A program made the translations under genes and the position numbers. Under the pieces are notes generated by a model. That model was not told the DNA's origin. It worked only from the letters and a program-made list of their open reading frames with translations, and searched no databases. A stretch of 64,000 bases of DNA from Lishizhenia tianjinensis. Lineage in GTDB: Bacteria; Bacteroidota; Bacteroidia; Flavobacteriales_D; Crocinitomicaceae. Where the stretch lies: the NCBI GenBank assembly GCA_943330745.2, contig CALQIX020000013.1:1-64000 (forward strand). The letters run 5' to 3'. Below, piece after piece: positions 60,814-64,000 of the stretch (positions are counted from its first letter, which is position 1; every line of letters begins with the position of its first letter).

Positions 60814-63087
60814 TTGAAAAATATATTTTACCTCCCGTTACTTTTCATTTTTTGTTCTATCCAAGCTTTTAATTCCCAAAGTATTGCTGTTAATACGGCG
60901 CAAACTCCAACACAATTAGTTAACAATGTGTTATTGGGTTTTGGTGTAACAGCATTCAATATCACAATCAATGGAAGTCCGCTTAACGCAAACACTCCAG
61001 TAAGTAATGTCACCTCTTTTACCAATGCCAATCCGGCTTTTCCATTTGCAGCAGGAATGTTGTTAACTACCGGAAACGGAGTTGGTGCGCAGGGACCAAA
61101 TAACGCAACAAGCTTTACCAATAATACTCCAGCAACCCCTAATGTTGGAACAGATCCTGAACTCAATGCGATAGCAAATGGTACGGTTACGAATGGAGTT
61201 GTATTAGAATTTGACTTTATACCGTCAGGTGACACAATGAGTTTTCGATATATTTTTGGATCTGAAGAATATCCGGAATATTCACCATCCACCTTTAATG
61301 ATGCCTTTGGTTTGTTTTTATGGGGTCCAGGTATCACAGGTCCGTATGCCTTAGCAGGATACCCTGCTGGTGGTTCAAACATTGCAGTTATTCCAGGAGG
61401 AACTCCGGTTACGATAAACAATGTAGGAGACGCCTCAAACACTGCATATTATGTGTTTAATGAGTCTGCATCTACACTAACTTATGGCGATGCAATACAA
61501 TATGACGGAACAACAGTTGTATTAAATGCAGCGGCAAGCGTTCAGTGTAATCAAACATACCACATTAAATTGGCTATATCAAACGTTGGTGATCAAGCCT
61601 TTGATTCAGGGGTTTTTCTTGAGGCAGGTAGTTTTGTTTCAGATGCTGTTGCTGTTACTGTTGCAACTGTTTCAGGTGACACAACAATCGTTGAAGGATG
61701 TACGGATGCTAATTTTATTTTTACCCGACCAGCTACTCAATTAGATGACACTTTAATTATTAATTATACGATTACTGGGGATGCAATTGAAGGTGTTGAC
61801 TATAATGATTTGATTAATCCAATTACCTTTTTACCAGGTGAAGATTCAGTAGTTATCAATCTATCTCCTGTTCAAGACGGATTGTCTGAAGGCTTTGAAT
61901 CTGTAATTATAACTGTAGAAATCATCAATCCATGTAACGATACGATTTTCTCATCTGGAACTATTTTCATTGGAGATGGACCAATAATTAATATTTTAGA
62001 ATCGGATCCGCTCGTATTGTGTGCTACAGATAGTATTCCTTTAAGCGTATCTGCATCAGGTGGTTATGCTCCTTATACATACGTCTGGACAACTATTACA
62101 GGTGCCCCAATTGGAACCGGTGATACAATTACTGGAAGTATTTTAGCCAACGGAGTTGTTCAATATCTTGTAACTGCTACCGATAACTGTAATTTTTCGA
62201 ATGTTGATACTGTTTCATTGACCATGAATCAAACACTGGCAGTTGATACAATGGGTACTGAACCATCAAGTTGTCAACCCACTGGGGTTGTTTGGGGGCT
62301 TGCTACCGGAATTACGGGTGTTCCTGCTTATAATTGGACCGGCCCTGGCGCTAATAATACTAACTTCATTGATGCTTCGGTTTGGGAGAATATCCCATCC
62401 GGTTGGTATTATTTTACGGTTACAGATAATGTTTGTACTGCATCCGATAGTGTCTTTGTAGATTTATTAGATCCACCAATTGCAAGTTTTTCAGTTACTC
62501 CATTAAGTGGTTGTGCCCCAATGGAAGTTTCAATAACAAATACGAGTCAAAATGGAACCAATTATTTATGGAGCTTAGGAGATGGAACGACAAATACAAC
62601 TGCAGACTTATCTGGATTTACGCATATTTTTACGGATACAACCTCCAATCAAGCATATGTGATTCAGTTAATCGTTCAACAAGGCCCTTTCTGTAGCGAT
62701 ACTGCTGTTATAGGAGTTATAACCTCTGTCTGTGGATGTATGAATCCGGCCGCTGATAATTACAACCCGAATGCAACTGTGGATGATGGAAGTTGTATTT
62801 TTCCAGATCCTATCATAACTGCACCAAACGTGATTACTCCAAATAATGATGGTTTGAATGATACATTTATTCTTGAATGGATGAATTTGACATCATTGAG
62901 ATTGGTGATATTAAATCGATGGGGTAACACAATATATGATGTGACCAGTGCAGATTTATTGAATATGACACCAAGTTGGGATGGCGGAAACGCAACGGAT
63001 GGTGTATATTTTTACCGATACGAAGGTATTGGTGTTGCTGGACAAGAATTGGATGGACATGGTTTCCTTCATTTAGTTAGAGATTAA
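60814..63087 (+). CDS. Choice-of-anchor L T9SS cargo protein (second), TTG start
   Basis: 757 aa, secreted. TTG 60814 is used: the frame has no ATG before the signal peptide (FYLPLLFIFCSIQAF) and a stop at 60790. A choice-of-anchor L domain covers about 30-285 (NVLLGFGVTAFNITINGSP, SGDTMSFRYIFGSEEYPEY, FGLFLWGPG). Then come a Calx-beta-like stretch (EGVDYNDLINPITFLPG), SprB-like repeats, a PKD-like unit, and a Ca-binding style motif (CMNPAADNYNPNATVDDGSC). The T9SS type B sorting domain closes it (LNRWGNTIYDV, SWDGGNATDGVYFYRYEG). Same architecture as 20126-22507. The terminator is at 63123-63155. Confidence 0.9.
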   Translation: MKNIFYLPLLFIFCSIQAFNSQSIAVNTAQTPTQLVNNVLLGFGVTAFNITINGSPLNANTPVSNVTSFTNANPAFPFAAGMLLTTGNGVGAQGPNNATSFTNNTPATPNVGTDPELNAIANGTVTNGVVLEFDFIPSGDTMSFRYIFGSEEYPEYSPSTFNDAFGLFLWGPGITGPYALAGYPAGGSNIAVIPGGTPVTINNVGDASNTAYYVFNESASTLTYGDAIQYDGTTVVLNAAASVQCNQTYHIKLAISNVGDQAFDSGVFLEAGSFVSDAVAVTVATVSGDTTIVEGCTDANFIFTRPATQLDDTLIINYTITGDAIEGVDYNDLINPITFLPGEDSVVINLSPVQDGLSEGFESVIITVEIINPCNDTIFSSGTIFIGDGPIINILESDPLVLCATDSIPLSVSASGGYAPYTYVWTTITGAPIGTGDTITGSILANGVVQYLVTATDNCNFSNVDTVSLTMNQTLAVDTMGTEPSSCQPTGVVWGLATGITGVPAYNWTGPGANNTNFIDASVWENIPSGWYYFTVTDNVCTASDSVFVDLLDPPIASFSVTPLSGCAPMEVSITNTSQNGTNYLWSLGDGTTNTTADLSGFTHIFTDTTSNQAYVIQLIVQQGPFCSDTAVIGVITSVCGCMNPAADNYNPNATVDDGSCIFPDPIITAPNVITPNNDGLNDTFILEWMNLTSLRLVILNRWGNTIYDVTSADLLNMTPSWDGGNATDGVYFYRYEGIGVAGQELDGHGFLHLVRD

Positions 63088-63401
63088 TCTATCCTACAGA
63101 TCCCTAGAAATACATTTATTTTAAGGAATCATACGAAAGTGTGATTCCTTTTTTATTTAAAAGTAATTAATTACTGATGCTAATTTTTTACTGATGCATT
63201 ATTGCCGATTGAACGAACTGCTGCAAGGTAGTAAAATCATTCACACCTTTTTCATGAAGCTATAATATCCAAAAAGAATAAGCCTCAAAGTAATAATATT
63301 AAGTTTTGTATGAGCTTTAATTATTGATAGTTATGAATTTTGGAGAAAAATACGATGTGTATTAAAATCCCAACTTTCAATGGGTCTAAATATCGAAAAG
63401 A
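63088..63401. other. Intergenic region of 314 bp
   Basis: Contains the terminator at 63123-63155 and a 10-bp direct repeat TTACTGATGC at 63171-63180 and 63188-63197. No gene, RNA gene or convincing promoter was seen in the rest. Confidence 0.6.
63123..63155 (+). terminator. Terminator of the second choice-of-anchor-L gene, GAAA loop
   Basis: 12-bp stem (AAGGAATCATAC with GTGTGATTCCTT, one G-T pair) and a GAAA tetraloop, followed by a T tract, 35 bp after the stop codon. Confidence 0.9.
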
Positions 63402-64000
63402 TTAAATTGTTTTTTTCACATTTACAGCAAGCAGTTTATTCCAATATTTACCGGTAATAAATAATTGATTCTCTGTTTTATTGTAAGCGATTCCATTAAG
63501 AACCTCACCACGTCCACGATATTTTGTGGAAATTTCCCCAGCATTAATAAGGGCAATTACCGCTCCAGATTTCGGATTGATCACGGCAATTAGATCCGTT
63601 GTATAAACATTGGCATAAATTAAACCATCAATGTATTCTAGTTCATTTAACTGAGTTATTGGACCCTCATTCGTGCAGGCTTCAATGGTTTTAACAATTT
63701 CAAAAGTTGTAGGGTCTCTAAAAACAAGTTGTTCTGTACCATTTGACATGATTAGGTATTTACCATCGTTACACAATCCCCATCCTTCTCCATTGTATTT
63801 ATGTTCTTTAGGTAATACAGTAAGACTTTTTGCGTCATAGGTTAAACACTTCTGGTTTTTCCAGGTTAATTGGTATAGTGTATCGCGTAATACGGTAATT
63901 CCTTCACCAAAATGTGACGCATCCATGCCCATTTTTCGAACTAATTTCCCCGTTGATTTATCAACTTGTGCGACAAGAGTTTGCCCATTGCTTCCTGGAT
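63402..64000 (-). CDS. Glutaminyl-peptide cyclotransferase, plant-like beta-propeller type (5' end cut off)
   Basis: The gene enters from the right edge; the frame stays open from 64000 to the stop at 63402, giving about 199 C-terminal residues. It matches the bacterial/plant-type glutamine cyclotransferase family: GMDASHFGEGITVLRD, LTWKNQKCLTYD, EGWGLCNDGKYLIMSNGTEQLVFRDPTTF (cited as landmarks), INELEY-like QLNELEYIDGLIYANVY, and a late GRGEVLNGIAYNKTENQLFITGKYW. The family cyclises N-terminal Gln to pyroglutamate on exported proteins. The signal peptide and first blades lie outside the window. Confidence 0.9.
   Translation of the reverse strand, partial: PGSNGQTLVAQVDKSTGKLVRKMGMDASHFGEGITVLRDTLYQLTWKNQKCLTYDAKSLTVLPKEHKYNGEGWGLCNDGKYLIMSNGTEQLVFRDPTTFEIVKTIEACTNEGPITQLNELEYIDGLIYANVYTTDLIAVINPKSGAVIALINAGEISTKYRGRGEVLNGIAYNKTENQLFITGKYWNKLLAVNVKKTI

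Noticed and set aside
60828-61442. Open frame on the minus strand, 204 codons
   Set aside because: Antisense of the choice-of-anchor L domain, which is well supported on the plus strand with signal peptide and sorting domain.
1-64000. Search by eye for tRNA, rRNA, CRISPR arrays, insertion sequences and prophage genes
   Set aside because: No T-loop/cloverleaf pattern, no repeated spacer array, no transposase or integrase motifs found; a subtle RNA gene could still be missed without a covariance search.

Overview
The window is about 64 kb of AT-rich chromosome from a member of the Bacteroidota, most likely order Flavobacteriales. A Crocinitomicaceae/Cryomorphaceae-like bacterium is my guess, not something the sequence proves. 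Four things point there: promoter elements of the Bacteroidota type (TAnnTTTG, sometimes with an upstream TTTG/TTG); three large secreted proteins ending in the gliding-motility / type IX secretion (T9SS) type B sorting domain; a complete alternative complex III operon (actABCDEF) running into cytochrome oxidase genes; and the S46 peptidase and split transketolase typical of the phylum. I saw no rRNA, tRNA, CRISPR array, insertion sequence or prophage. The gene content is mostly chromosomal core.

Layout. 0.3-8.5 kb (minus strand): a nine-gene run from an amino-acid dehydrogenase through the Na+/H+ antiporter NhaD, ExbB, ExbD and a TonB-like protein, then folC, a DMT exporter, gatC and a second cation/proton antiporter. 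8.6-13.0 kb (minus): the two transketolase halves with a von Willebrand A protein gene between them, and a class III aminotransferase. 13.1-15.9 kb (plus): a small exported protein and a CUB/P-domain T9SS cargo protein. 16.1-25.6 kb (minus): lptC, a repeat-helical exported protein, an outer-membrane beta-barrel, coaX, a choice-of-anchor-L T9SS cargo protein, a 25-residue-repeat protein, rnr and a SPOR protein. 25.8-37.7 kb (plus): actABCDEF followed by cytochrome oxidase subunits II and I, ended by a strong terminator. This is the quinol-to-oxygen respiratory module.

37.8-46.8 kb: an M23 peptidase, a coiled-coil protein with zapA and rny, a ferredoxin-NADP reductase-like flavoprotein, rdgB, a P-type cation ATPase, and a YdeI-like protein ending in a CDGSH iron-sulfur motif. 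46.9-55.3 kb: glyS, a second M23 peptidase, an overlapping five-gene operon (rlpA, small cytochrome c, DODA dioxygenase, CoA transferase, GNAT), a MerR regulator with a cobalamin-binding signature, bcp and recA. 55.3-64 kb: a HAD phosphatase, a YceI lipoprotein, a DPP11-like S46 peptidase, aspartate kinase with feoA, a second choice-of-anchor-L T9SS cargo protein and the 3' part of a glutaminyl cyclotransferase gene.

The observation I rate highest is the MerR-type regulator at 52.7 kb. It carries the W-x9-EH motif of CarH-like light/B12 sensors and a cobalamin-binding signature with the canonical spacings. It sits next to the peroxiredoxin gene bcp, whose promoter spacer holds a perfect inverted repeat flanked by direct repeats. 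Other points of interest are promoters placed so close to start codons that the mRNAs may be leaderless, a six-heme ActA fusion, a perfect 25-residue repeat protein, and a palindrome over the recA promoter.
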